From NCBI GenBank assembly GCA_015680685.1, contig MNCI01009519.1, positions 794,689 to 858,688 on the forward strand: 64,000 nucleotides of DNA. The letters are read 5' to 3'. The stretch comes from Gnetum montanum (taxonomy: Eukaryota > Streptophyta > Gnetopsida > Gnetales > Gnetaceae). A program made the translations under genes and the position numbers. Each line of letters begins with the position of its first letter. Within the stretch, counting starts at the first letter, position 1. The notes beneath the pieces are model-generated. The model had not been told where the DNA came from. It did not search any database and worked only from the letters and a program-made list of their open reading frames with translations. Below are positions 35,559 through 46,984 of the stretch, piece by piece.

Positions 35559-36269
35559 TTGTATGAAAGTAGCAGAATAGCTCGTTTGAAAGATATCATG
35601 GCTGAGTTTGATTTACATTATGTTGGCCAGTCATCCACCAAAGGCCAAGCCATAGCTGACCAGTTAGCAACGTCGCCAGTTAACGATCAAGCTACAATAC
35701 AGCCAAAATTCCTGGATGAACATGTACACAGTTTAAGCCCTATATCAACAGGCCTTGAAGTGACGTTATATTTTGATGGAGCTTCAACCACTAGAGGCGG
35801 CAGTGCAGCCGTCGTTATTACGCTTTCTCCTGAGGATGTGCATCTATCGGCTTACCGTCTGACCTTCCCTTGTACGAAAAATGTGGCAGAGTATGAGGGG
35901 CTCCTCAGGGGATTGTTGACAGCCAAAGAACTCAACGTTCGACACTTGGCAATCAGAGGTAATTCGATGCTAGTAATCAATCAAATCACAAGAGTATATT
36001 CCTACAAGGCTATACACCTACAGCCCTACTGTGATATGGCTAAAGATCTCCTAAAGCAATTCATGACAACTGATGCTCAACATGTGTCGTGCAATGAAAA
36101 TGATGTTGCTGATGCACTGGCAACTCTGGCGTTGAACGTGCCGCCACCCTTGTTTGCCACATCGCCTGCTTTAATGATAGAATGTACAGAGCCTATCATT
36201 CAAGCAGCACAAATTACCTTATTAAATGTGGAAGGAACATCAGAATGGTATGACAGCATTAAAACTTAA
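35559..36269 (+). pseudogene. Second (archaeal-type) RNase H of Element B
   Basis: Motifs LYFDGAS (35770), NVAEYEGLLRGL (35880), RGNSMLVINQI (35955) and NDVADALATLA (36105) correspond to the four acidic sites D, E, D, D of the RNase H fold. The third has changed from the usual GDS to GNS. A dual RNase H is the hallmark of the Tat clade. Open over 236 codons, the longest clean pol piece in this element. Confidence 0.86.
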
Positions 36270-37487
36270 CTTCTGCATGGCGAACCACCACATGAGCTAA
36301 CACATGCACAAAAAGATGTCGTGCACAAATGTGCCAGGCAATACGTCATCCTTGGAGACAGTACTCTCTGTAGATGCTCCTTCGATGGGGTATTGCTTAC
36401 CTGCATTAACAGTGACCAAGCAGAGCGAATAGTTAATGAAGTCTATGAAGGGTTGTGCGGAGGACACGTAGCCCCATGAGCAATGACTACTAAGATCAAA
36501 CGCTTAGGGTATTATTGGCCATACATGGAAAAACATTGCCTTGCCAAGGTTAAGACGTGTGACACATGTTAGCGTTACGCAAATCTAATACACGTGTTAC
36601 CAACTAAGTTACACACTACTCAAATCACTTGGCCATTCCAACGATGGGGACTAGACATCATAGGACCCGTCTCGCCTAAATCTTTCGTAGGTCATAGCTT
36701 CATTATCACTGCCACTTAGTATTTTACAAAGTGGGTTGAGGCTATCCCCCTGTGAAAGATCACATCTCAACAGGTTTGCCACTTCATCTTAGACAATATT
36801 GTAACCAGATTTGGACTTCCTACGACTATTATGACTGACAACGGACAACAATTTAGTAGCTTAGAAACCAAATATTTTTGCAATAATCTTGGTATTAGAC
36901 AATCTCTTTCTTCACCTTATTACCCACAAGCAAATGGTCAAGTAGAGGAAACGAATAAGGTGATCATCAATTTGCTTAAGAAAATGTTCGATAGTAATAA
37001 GAAGCAGTGGCATGAAAAAATCCTCTATGTGCTATGGGCGTATTGTACAATGTGCAGAATAGTTACAGACAGGAAGCCCTATAGCATGGTGTATGAATCT
37101 GAACCAGTGTTGCCCTTGGAATTACAGATTCCCTCATTGCGGATGATCCTATATACGATTATAAATGAGACTCAACAAAATGAGTCTAGAATCGTGGATT
37201 TAGACTTAGTGGAGGAGAAACACATCCAGACGCTCGACACCATCGAGAGATATCAAGACAAACAACAACAGAAACATTGGCACAACCTGCATCGGTGACT
37301 GATTGAGAAAGGAGATTTAGTTCTTAAGGCCATTCGTGAACCAGTAGGCAAGTTCTCTGCAAACTAGGAAGGCCCTTTCCTAGTCATCGATGCATACGGC
37401 AATGGAGCATTCAAGTTAGCAGACACCAATGGCAACGAACTACCAAATTCAGTGAATCATTTGTACCTAAAGCGGTATTACATCTGA
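36270..37487 (+). pseudogene. Integrase of Element B
   Basis: HHCC part: CGGHVAP, GYYWPYMEKHC and KTCDTC (36455-36570). Core: FIITAT-YFTKWVEAIPL, where the first catalytic Asp position reads TAG (36718); MTDNGQQFSS keeps the second Asp and GQVEETNK keeps the Glu. The C-terminus reads IEKGDLVLKAIREPVGKFSA, EGPFLVIDAYGNGAFKLAD and LYLKRYYI, ending near 37487. The same C-terminal block is found in Element D. Multiple stops. Confidence 0.86.
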
Positions 37488-37499
37488 ACATTTACTTAG

Positions 37500-37860
37500 A
37501 TCAAAACCAGGTAACAAACGTCCACTACGACGTAAAATTGGCAAAGTTGTACACGTCTGCTACAACATAAAACTAGCAGCTCTTGCACGCGTTCACCAAG
37601 ACGCTAAATTGGCAAAGGTAAGCACACGTCTGCTGAGACGCTAAACCAGCACATACTTGTCCCTAGGTCACGACATAAAACTGACACCCACAGCACGGTC
37701 TTCTAGGACCATAAACTAGCCCTTCCATTGTCTGCTACGACGTAAAACTAGTAGATTCCCGTCTGCCTAGACATTAAACTGGGACCACGGTTTGCTGAGA
37801 CTTAAAACTAGCAACAATGGTCAACCAGGACCTAAAACTGGAGTCTGTTAACCAGTCATC
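37500..37860 (+). repeat. Array of ACGACGTAAAACTAGCA-like units
   Basis: About ten degenerate units, 30-45 bp apart, each with a core like GACGYTAAAYTRGCA (for example 37530, 37565, 37600, 37643, 37676, 37738, 37775, 37803). It starts right after integrase. The core resembles the array at 28800-29235. Confidence 0.75.
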
Positions 37861-39043
37861 CATGAAGCAAGCAAGCGTGATCATTCTTGCACTACATCCC
37901 TACCAGATAGAGAGGGTAAGGTGTTGGGATAGATACGACACCATTACGCCATCGGCATTCTGCTGATTCCTCGAACATGCCAAAAGGCATACCACTGACC
38001 CCTAAGAGATGTTTCTATGATAGCCACTTCGTAGTTGCACCTCCTGGGATCAGTTTCACTGCTTGGGGCCCCAAGAAAACCATGGTTACCCGTATCCTCA
38101 GCATCCTCCATCCATCACTATCACCAGATGCTGGCTTAGCAGATTCGTCTGACATGTTCTTTACATGGTCCTTCGAGCAAGATGAATCTGGCTCTCGATG
38201 ACAACTACAGGAACCGCAGCATCAACATTAGCACTCTTGCTACTTGCTGCGGTCCCATTTTCAAGGGCCTACACTCTCCTTGTTGTTTTGGATGGTGCTT
38301 ATTTCAACAGCCTCCCTCCTTAACGTTTAGGACATTTGTTCCTGCCTTCCTGTCCTATGTTGTGTTTTGTAGGCTACTTGTTACAACAGCGTTGATCAAG
38401 AATACTTTCATTGGAAGGTGAGGCGCCACGACATTTGGAGGTGGTTGCTCAGACTAGTCTGGTCACTTGGAAGTGAAAACCCTACCTCTCCCTCCATCGA
38501 ATGTCTTACCTTGTTTTTCCCCCTTTCCTTATCCCTTCCTTATCCTTACAATTATCCCACCTTCTTCTCTGCTTGTACAACAGGTGAGGATTAAGTAACT
38601 CCATTTTTCATTGTCATGCCCATAAATTGGTGTAACGCAGCTTGCCCGATGGCATGCAATCTGCATTTTGTCAAAAAAAAAGAAAGGGGGTTTGGGAAAA
38701 TGGATGTAAAACAACTCATCCAAGCCATGCAGGCATAACACAAATCGCACTTGCAAGCCCTTGATATGTAGTATGACGGCATAACCTTTCGTTAACATAT
38801 TAGCAAAAGAACGTAATGACTTGTTCGGAGAAACTTCATGATCATGTATTTAAGTCTTCCCCGAACCTATCAATCCTTAACTCCTATAAGATCCCTTCTA
38901 CACTCTGTTTCCTTCCATCCTCGCACTTCTAGGTTTGATAGAATGATGTTTGAGTGGTCTCCGACAGACACCATTGACGCTTTTGCCTTTTTGGTGTTTC
39001 GTATTCTTTGTCGACATCTTTCGGACAAGCCCTCTAAACATCA
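37861..39043 (+). other. 3' untranslated region of Element B
   Basis: Only short ORFs (37977-38201, 38838-39071) with no recognised domain. T-rich stretches at 38500-38580. Probably non-coding. Confidence 0.4.
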
Positions 39044-39058
39044 ACAAAGAGGGGCCAT
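39044..39058 (+). other. Polypurine tract of Element B
   Basis: ACAAAGAGGGGCCAT directly before the 3' LTR; Element D has CATCAACAAAGAAAAACCAA at the same place. Confidence 0.75.
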
Positions 39059-40488
39059 TGAGACACTGTGAAAATTTTGAGGCCTCGACAGTTTAGTAAA
39101 AAAAATCGTGACTCAGATGAGGGGTTGCAACAAGGTAAGGTGCGACAAGTTCCTTTTCAGTTGAAAGTTTGTCCCACCATGCTACGCAGCACAACACAAG
39201 TGAATTCCAGAGGATGGAGTAAAGTGACAGATGCACGGTGGCCAAGCTTCCAATTTCGCAAGCTATCTATTTCAAAAATCTTAATTTTTGGCAAATTACG
39301 TTGTATTACGCTACATAGCGTAACGTCACATTGTGCAATGTAATATCAAAGACAGCCCACCGTAGCATCAAGGATGGCAAGCATACAAGACTTCGACAGC
39401 CTGGCAAAAATCTCAAGTCCTAAGCAACAGTTTGCAGTATAACGCATGTCTCACCAAGTTTTCTTTTCTGGTTAAGGGGCCCATTACATTGCTTTACACA
39501 GCGCAGCGTAGTAAAAACCTCGAAAAAGATAAAAACAGAGTAAACATAGCAACAACACTTTAACTTTTGCAATTTTGTCATTTTATGCTGAATTACGCTA
39601 CTATGCGTAATTTAGTGTAATGTAGCGTAATTCAAATAATGACAAGCACATCATACGCCACAATATGCTCTCCAACGTATTATAGTGTCAAAAGATAGTC
39701 TGGTGCCAAAGCTTGCACGAGGGTAGTTTATGATGCGCTACGCAGCATAGCATCATAAGCTTCAACCACAACGCATTGAGTCAACAACATTTTATAAGTG
39801 CAGGACATGCGTCACTTAAACTGTGTTTCTCTCTTAATATTAACCTTATAAATGCTCCAGTTGATGGAGATCAAGAAGTTGGCAAAATTTTTCTTTCAAG
39901 ACTTGCAAAAGAGCAAAGGAGAATCAGCAATCGTGAGAACGCCAGAAGTGATTGACAAGAATTCTTGATCAGAAACAATTGGCTACCAGATATTCTCCCA
40001 TGGATCTGACTTCCTTGTGCCTAGATTGGCTAGATCAAGGTAGATTGATCCTTGCTTGTTTCATCTTTGTATAACTCTCTTTTCACTAGCATATACTTTG
40101 TCCAAACCGAAGTCCGCCTGAAATCATTGTATCAAACATATTGTTTCCATAAATTAAATCTTAGATCTTGTGATAGTATTACCTATCAAATCTGATATCT
40201 TGCACCCTAGTTAGATAGATTTGGCAATATTACCTAATTCGTTTGTATTATCTTCAATTACGTTAGGGGTAACAACATTACATCGGTTCATAGAGAATCT
40301 ACATTCCGCCATCGAAACTATTATCAAACCTTTTACTGATTAAATAAGTCCTTGTCTGATCGACAAGACTATTCAAGGCACCTCAGATTCATTTTCTTTA
40401 GCATGGTCCTTGCACGGATCCGGGGTTAGAACTATGTACCACGGATTTTCGTCGGTATTTCCAGCGGCTGACGTTTTCTGTTATTACA
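39059..40488 (+). repeat. 3' LTR of Element B
   Basis: 1430 bp, paired with 23272-24701. TATA-like TATAAAT at 39847-39853. Most differences from the 5' copy are transitions. Ends TTATTACA before CTATC. Confidence 0.9.
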
Positions 40489-40493
40489 CTATC

Positions 40494-41358
40494 CCTACCT
40501 GTTTGCACAACTTTTAGATTAGGTAGGAAAAGGGGAGAGCTCATCTTCCATGTTCGTTCTTAGTGAATCTCTTTTCAATCTCTAAAAATAGTAGCTGTGG
40601 AAGACTCATGGGAAATTTCCCACTCAAGGTGGCACATGCACAAGTGGAGAAGGCAGTGATTTTTCTAGGTCTTACCGTTGGATTCAAATGGTAAGACACA
40701 ATCTTTGAGTATGCTCTCTCCTCCATGGTTAGGGAAACAAACTCCTTGCACTCTATCCCATAGCACCGTTTGGTCCATTGCACCTTTACCTCTAGATCAA
40801 CCTATTTTGGAATTTCCACCACATCTGCCCTAGTTTCGGGCAACCCCAGAGCCTACGCTATCACCTCCGAAGAGTAAGAGACATAATTTTCTTTGATTCT
40901 TACTCTAGACCCTGGTTGTCGATTCAACTAGAAGAGATAAGTTTCTCCTAAGTACCATTCACCACTAGTTGTGTTGGTTGGCCACATCGAATAGTTTTGC
41001 AGTTGGAGCCTCACGTCTTCTGGCGCATTCTCAAGGAATAGTCCAAAATTTAGCTCTTGGAGGACCATTCGCTGCATCTTGCATGGCATGATAGCATCAA
41101 GGTAGGCTTGGTTAGGATGACCTCAAGTCGCGGTGCTATCCCAAGAGTATCATCCCCAAGCGATTGCTCACTGGGAATCTCCTCTTCAGGGATCTGATGA
41201 ATAGATTCCACGTAAGGTCTTTTGTGGAAGGGCCCAATTGCATGAGAGCCCTTTGCATGATCTAGCGGTTGCACACCTCATCCCCTTCCCATGTGTGGGC
41301 ACTTGTCCCTTGGTTGAGATGGTCCTTCATCCCTTGGGTGCCTTGGTTTGGGTACCAT
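40494..41358 (-). pseudogene. Accessory gene of Element A, N-terminal part
   Basis: Start ATG at 41358 (MVPKPRHPRDEGPSQPRDK), parallel to MAPKRGS in Element 1. Then LNFGLFLENAPEDV, SGEWYLGETYLF (41000-40930), ECKEFVSLTMEERAYSKIVS, YHLNPTVRPRKITAFST and, in a shifted frame, WKMSSPLSYLI-KLCKQVGI up to the Element B insertion. Each block has a counterpart in 8429-9098 of Element 1. The gene continues at 23266. Domain resembles the plant transposon-associated domain; role unknown. Confidence 0.72.
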
Positions 41359-41549
41359 CTACAATCAAACATAACCGCCCGTTAGACCATTCATAAGTAG
41401 CTTAAGGTGGTCCGTATATACTTTCTCAGTTTGACCAAGTTATGTTAATGGCACTGGCACACCATTAAGTCTCCCAGAGTGTTAATTTAGGGGTTAGGAC
41501 AAAATTTTTTATAATTAAAAACTAATTAATTAATTACACAAAGGCACCA

Positions 41550-41563
41550 CCCCCCCATGACTG
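41550..41563 (-). other. Internal polypurine-tract-like motif of Element A
   Basis: Minus strand CTCAGTCATGGGGGGG, about 190 bp before the accessory ATG. Same core as in Elements 1 and C and as the terminal tracts. Confidence 0.5.
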
Positions 41564-41699
41564 AGAGCATACCTTTGGTTGCGTAAAAAGGGCAAGGACA
41601 GGTTGATGCGGACATGCGATGGAATGTAGGTGTGTTGGGAAGGGTTAGGCAAAAAAAATGGGAAAAACTCCCCTCAAGTTGAACTCCAAATGATGAAAA

Positions 41700-41780
41700 A
41701 TGAAATCGTAGTGGGTGTATATATAGGGATTGGGCGCTACGTCGACAGGGCTACGTATACGCAACACTGTTCACCCATGG
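41700..41780 (-). promoter_or_regulatory. LTR-U3-like promoter segment ahead of accessory gene
   Basis: On the minus strand GTATACGTAGCCCTGTCGAC then GTAGCGCCCAATCCC and TATATATA (41725-41718). This element's LTR has CATATAC, GTCGAC, CCAACC and TATAAATA in the same order. The accessory ATG is about 360 bp downstream. Promoter activity is inferred. Confidence 0.45.
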
Positions 41781-43399
41781 AATAGCTTTGACCAACCCAT
41801 AAAACACCCAAAATCATGAATTTGAAAACCCAGATTGAGGTGATTAAAGTGCAGGAAAGGCCCAATCATGGTGGAGGACATGAGAAAGGGAAGGGAGCAC
41901 AAAAAAGAGACAAAATTGGAGAACGGGATTCCAAAAGAACTCTACAAGGAAGAAATCGAAGGATGGGACACTAAAAACAATCAACCAAGGAATCCAAAGG
42001 ATGGGAGGCTTAATAGGCGGAACCAGGAATATGTAGGTGGGTCCTCCCCATAGCAGGAAATAGCCTTTGTAGCCCCTGCATACCCTCAACACTAGGGTCC
42101 GTGGGCCTGGGTGCCAAGAATCGGTGTTGACTAGTGAAGACTCCAAACCAAGAGAACCCGCCAAGGCATGAGAGACCTACAGAAAACATGATGAACACAA
42201 GAAACATAAAAAGGGTAGTGAGGTGAGTACAGAGAGAAGTGGGAATAGAGGGAGAGGAGGGAATAGAAATTATGAGTGTCAGTCACATGAAACCCTATGT
42301 GCGATCGTGGTTAAGTGACCTAGTAGAACCTTTCCTAAGTTTAGACCCAAAACCATTCGCAGTCAGTGACATTGTAGTGATAGATGAAGTCTCGACCATC
42401 CCCCAAGGAAGCAAGAATAACCCCACAAAGAACCACCACTCCAAGAAATGTGAGAAGAAGGAAGTGAAATAGGAAAATGTTAGAGGGGACCAAGGAAGTC
42501 CCATAACTAGTGTGTGTGGCCCGTGAGAGGCGGTCTAAGGGGTGTGCTTTGAATTGCCACTGTGATTCTTTTTTATTTTTTTCTGTTGTATGGGGGAACC
42601 ACACCATGTAAAGACCCATGTGTATTGGAATTCATTCGACCAAGGGGTGTGCTTTGAATCCTCATGTTTTTTTCTTTATGTGTGTTTTGTTTTTTGTTTT
42701 TTGAATTATTGGTGAGGACCACATCATGCAAGGTCGAACTACCTAGAAGCTTCCATGGAGAGAGACTTGGAGTGGTAGGAAATCCGTAAGGACACACCAA
42801 CAACCCAGGGAAGAGAATAGAAAAATGAATAAAGCATTCTCCTTGAAGTCACACCTAATTCAAACCATTGGGTCATCCCTCAGTCAGGGAACTACAGAAG
42901 TCACACATTAATTAAAATGTTTTTAAGTGAAGGGGTTTCATGTTGGCAACAAAAGGAAAACCATGGAATGGTGAATGGGTAAATGACGTGGACTCATTGC
43001 CAAGTTTATGATGTGAAAAAAAATGTAAAATCCATGGACAACCATGCAATGGCAGGAGCCAGATAATGAAGAAGACTATTACAGTACCCATCGTAATGAA
43101 AACTGACAGTGCCAGACACTTGAAGACAATACGATGATGTCTTAGCAATTACGTGAAAAATAAAACATCCACAAAGAAATGAAAAAATAAATAAAGAAAG
43201 GAAAAAATGTACAAATAATTTGCAAATGTATAAATGATGGTGAAAAACAAAAAAGTGTAAAACAAAAAATAACAAAACAGCGAGGGGTGTAGTGGAATAG
43301 GTCAGCAAGGATGACAGTCTCCCCCACAACTGGGTGGAAAGGAGGAGATATGAGAAATGGAGCATGGGCAATTGGTTGATGATGAGGTGGTGGCATTGG
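41781..43399 (-). other. Spacer after integrase of Element A
   Basis: No conserved protein was recognised. Right after integrase (43414-43006) a T-rich minus-strand reading encodes a strongly hydrophobic stretch (FFVLHFFVFHHH, FFLSLFIFSFLCGCF). Element C has a similar hydrophobic reading at 57840-57664. Around 42590 the phrase GGGAACCACACCATG is shared with C (57262). Confidence 0.45.
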
Positions 43400-44689
43400 T
43401 TGTGTGGAGATCACGAAAAGGTTTTAGTTGTTGGTGGTTAACTAACTATGTTCTAGTGGGATCCCCAGGTTTGTGGATGAGCAAGGCCCTAGATGGGAAG
43501 GTTTCAGAGACAATATAAGGTCCCTCTCATAGTGTCTGAAACTTTGTCAGTTGGGATACATGTGAGGGGTTCCAATACAATACCTTGTCTCCACATCGAA
43601 ATGTGACCATCCAAATCCTAAGATCATGTTGTTTCGTGGTATAGGCCTTGTGGGTTTCATTCAAAAATAGGGCCACTAATCGGTTCTCATCTAGCACACT
43701 TAAATTGATTAATCGTTCACGTTGTGCTAGCAGTAGGTCAAGGCCAAGGTCACTAGCTGTGGATAGTGTCCGGAGTTCTTCATGGATTGGAAGTGTTAGG
43801 AACTTTCTATACACTAACTCATAGGGAGAGTACCCTACAGGAATTTTCCAAGTGGAGAGATAGGCCCGTAGGGCATCGCTGAGCTTGGCACTCCAATCCC
43901 TCCTATATTTGCTAATGGTTTGGGTAAGGATCTTGGTGATCTTCCTATTGGTGACTTCAGCTTCCCCATTGGCTTGGGGGTGATTGGATGTTGTAAATTT
44001 ATGTGTTAGCCCTAAGTGTTGCATGAGTTTCCGAAAAGTGACACCTATGAAGTGAGTTCCATTGTCAAAAATGAGTGCGTGTGGCACTCCAAACCTGGTA
44101 ATCATTTGTTGTTGGACAAATTGTGCGGTGGTGTTGGAAGAATAGTTGATGACAACTACCACTTCTGCCCACTTTGTATAGTAGTCCACAGCCATGATGA
44201 TGTATGCCTTTTTGTTTGACAAGGGGGTGATGTGCCCCATGAAGTCGATACCCTAGATGTCGAAGGGCTCCAGTGGCTGGATCCACTTTTGGGATCCCTC
44301 CAACTATGTCATCATCCCACCATCTCTTTAGCATCATTCGCAAGAGCGGGCGAACCATTATGTGTCGTTGAAAAGTGTAGGCCAGTAATACCCTGCAAGA
44401 AGGATTTTAATGATCATTCAGCATCCAACATAGTGGCCCCCATAAGGGCCCTCATGAGCATCTTTGAGGACACACAGTGTAACATCATCAAGGATACACC
44501 ATCAAACCAAGCTGTCTATGCACACCTTGTAGAGGTGGCCATTGATTTCCATTAAATGCTTGGGCTTATGGAAAAACTGTTGTTTCTACCAATGGTTCCA
44601 CTCCTTTGGCAGCTCCTGGGTTGTAAGGTAGCTGAGGATGCAGTTGAACAAAGGGGATTCCTTGGGTGCTTAAGGATCAATGGCGCCTG
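43400..44689 (-). pseudogene. Integrase of Element A
   Basis: Zinc-binding part: GGHYVG, GYYWPTLF and C..C near 44440-44330. The core is open for 237 codons (44240-43527): MAVDYYTKWAEVV (first Asp), ALIFDNGTHF (second Asp), ANGEAEVTNRK (Glu kept; the usual Q before it changed to E). Then SPYELVYRK, LLLAQRERL, DKVLYWNPSHVS and EGPYIVSETFPSRA to about 43400. All three DDE residues survive, the best-preserved gene in this element. Decay is otherwise evident in the zinc-binding part, which has stops. Confidence 0.88.
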
Positions 44690-45164
44690 TGAAGAGGAGT
44701 TCATCTGGAAACTAGTCGGATAAGGGATCCTTCTCTTCTGCATCATCCCATCATAACTAAGACAAGTGGTTAGCAACCACATTCTCGGTCCCATTTCGAT
44801 CTACCATGGTAAGATCAAACTCCTGAAGAATCACCAACCACCGGATTATGCGGGGGCTCACCGTTGGCTTGTTCATCAGGAACTAGATAGCACTATGGTT
44901 CATGTGCACAAACACCTCGTATCTGAGCACATAGTGCTAAAATTTATCCAAGGTGAACACCACCACCATCAACTCCTTCTCGGTGGTGGTATAGTTCAAC
45001 TGAGCACCCACAATGCTATGGATTGCATAGTGGATATAATACGGACGTTTCTAATCATCACACTGTGTAAGAATGGCTCCCAAGATGTAGTTAGAGGCAT
45101 CTGTCATAATGTGAAAGGGTCTGGACCAATCTGGTACCCATAGAATCAAAGCTTCTATGAGTTT
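44690..45164 (-). pseudogene. RNase H of Element A
   Basis: PFHIMTDASNYILGAIL (45120-45070, first catalytic Asp present), YYIHYAIHSIVGAQLNYTTT then EKELMVVVFTLDKF, VFVHMNHSAI and RWLVILQEFDLTMVDRNGTE. Single RNase H, as in Athila elements and unlike Element B. Some stops, for example near 45046 and 44890. Confidence 0.82.
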
Positions 45165-46262
45165 TTATTTCAGCTCTTGGAATGCAGACTCGCATTCCTT
45201 GGTCCAGATGAATGAAGCATCCTTCTTTGTAAGTTCTACCAATGGCTGGGCGATCTTCGAGAAGTGCTCAATGAAATGGCAATAGTAACCAGTGTGTCCA
45301 AGGAATAACCAAACATCTTTGACGGTACTTAGTTGATAGGTGATTTCTTGGATGACCCTAATCTTTTCAAGGTCTATGTTGATCCTTGTTGATGAGATGT
45401 GATGCCCCAGCACAATGTCCTCTTGGACCATCAAATGGCTTTTTTGCCAATTGAGCTGTAGATTGGTGTCTACAAACCTCTTTAGAACCTACTCTAGATG
45501 GTCTGAGGCTTGCTCGAACATGGCCCCATAGGTGGAGAAGTCATCCATGAAGACTTCTACACCATTGCCAATTTGTTGCTGGAAGATGGTTAGGACAAGG
45601 TGTTGGAACATTGTAGGCATATTACATAGGCCAAAGGGCATCTTCTTCTATGCAAAAGTCCCCCATGGACATGTGAATGTTATTTTGGCCTGGTCCTCTG
45701 GTGCTATTTGGATTTGGTTATAACCATTATAACCATCCAAAAAAATGTAGTATCGGTGTCCTGGGATGGTGTCCAACACTTGGTCCACAAATGGGAATAG
45801 GAAGTGGTCCTTGAAGGTCACCATATTGAGCAACCAGAAATCAATACAGATCCTCAACTTGCCACCTTTCTTGGGCATAATAACGAGTGGGCTAACCCAT
45901 TCGCTATTGGTGATAGAATAGATGAATCCTACCTTAAGTAATTGTTTGTTTTTATCTTTTACGATCTACTTCAATTTAGGATTCAATCGTCTTTGTGGCT
46001 ATCTTCGTGGCTTCATGGAAGGGTCAAGGTAGCTCGAATGCTGGCAGAGCCTAGGATCAACTCTAGTCAACTCAGGATATGACCATGCGAATCTAGCAAC
46101 CCATTTATTTACCATCTCCAGCAATTTATTTTTCTGTTTAGGAGCAAGAGTGGCATTGATAATTATCAGCTTGCCATTTTGCAAGAATGCATATTCCAAG
46201 TGAGCTAGTAAATACTTTAGCTCGCGGGGCTTTTGTTTGAAGCTCTCAGGAATTTGTAGCAT
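45165..46262 (-). pseudogene. Reverse transcriptase of Element A
   Basis: PELKYLLAHLEYAFL-type start (46220), FAWSYPELTRVDP, LLKVGFIYSITNSEWVSPLV, PKKGGKLRICIDFWLLN (45880), YYIFLDGYNGYNQIQIAPED, FTCPWGTFA, MPFGLCNMPTMFQ, VEVFMDDFSTYG (about 45550, catalytic MDD intact), then LGHTGYYCHFIEHFSKIAQP and FIWTKECESAFQELK. Stops near 45970, 45650 and 45490. Athila-like. Confidence 0.88.
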
Positions 46263-46439
46263 TCCCCAATCATCTTGGTCATCAACAGTGGAGATCTATT
46301 GATGAACCACTTTCATCTCATTTGTGCTTTCAACATAGGCTTGCACTAGCCCCTCAGATGGTTCCATGCACAATGTGTTGCTAGTAGGATCAGCTGTCAA
46401 CCACTGGGTGCCCTTTTGGTTAGTGGCTGCTACATATAG

Positions 46440-46930
46440 GCACTATTGAATAGGTGATTCCTCGATACACCAATTGCATGCTTGAATGGATATCCACTTA
46501 GTAGACCATAACTGCTGCACACAGTTGCACCCCACGTCACTGTACACGATGCATGGAACTCTTTTCTTCTCGATCTTCCCAAAAGGATTTTCCTTTAAAA
46601 TTTCTAGGGAAAAATCTTGGAGTCCTACTTGTGCATCCAATATGCTTAGCTAGGCTCTTCCCATGATGATTAGGAAGTTCCCCTTACAATTCTCTACACA
46701 GATGACTAGGAAATCAGCAGGGTAGGACCACCCACAGACAGTGGTCACAATGTCCTCCACCAAACCTAATGGAATGGTGATGGACTGGTCTGCTAGCTCG
46801 AGCCAAATGTTGCTCTTCTTTAGCGGGGGCAAGTTCCAATTCTTGTACATATCGTGAGAGATCAAATTGACCCTTGACCCTGAGTCCAGAAGAGCTTTGC
46901 ATAGCTCATTCCCTGCCACCTAAAGATAGA
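46440..46930 (-). pseudogene. Aspartic protease of Element A
   Basis: ALLDSGSRVNLISHDMYKNW (46890-46835) has the DSG active site intact. Then LELADQSITIPLGLVEDI, FLVICVENCKGNFLIIMGRA and a linker with a Cys-rich stretch (VGCNCVQQL). Frame breaks near 46645. It follows the gag tail and precedes reverse transcriptase. Confidence 0.82.
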
Positions 46931-46984
46931 TGAGGGGGCTTCTCGGATCTATGAATTTCTGGGGAAGAGAACCTACTTTGATCT

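Larger units (their letters stand above)
23272..40488 (+). mobile_element. Element B: Tat-lineage LTR retrotransposon with antisense gene
   Basis: 17.2 kb. LTRs 23272-24701 and 39059-40488, both 1430 bp, with target duplication CTATC (23267-23271 and 40489-40493). Plus-strand interior: gag (24947-27271), protease (about 27990-28620), then a 5.5-kb spacer holding a repeat array and a minus-strand, intron-containing gene. Reverse transcriptase plus RNase H (34190-35510), a second archaeal-type RNase H (35559-36269), integrase (to 37487), a repeat array, polypurine tract and 3' LTR follow. The second RNase H and the gag CX2H..HX4C motif place it in the Tat group (Ogre/Retand relatives). All genes are decayed. 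Inserted into the accessory gene of Element A. Confidence 0.88.

Noticed and set aside
40541-40783. An independent small gene
   Set aside because: It is a piece of the accessory gene of Element A, aligned with 8781-9098 of Element 1.
41844-42619. Overlapping hydrophobic ORFs in the Element A spacer considered as an env gene
   Set aside because: No match in Element C at the same place, three overlapping frames are equally open, and no conserved start.
44016-44555. Plus-strand ORFs in the 44.0-44.6 kb region
   Set aside because: Reverse-strand shadows of integrase, whose DDE motifs are on the minus strand.
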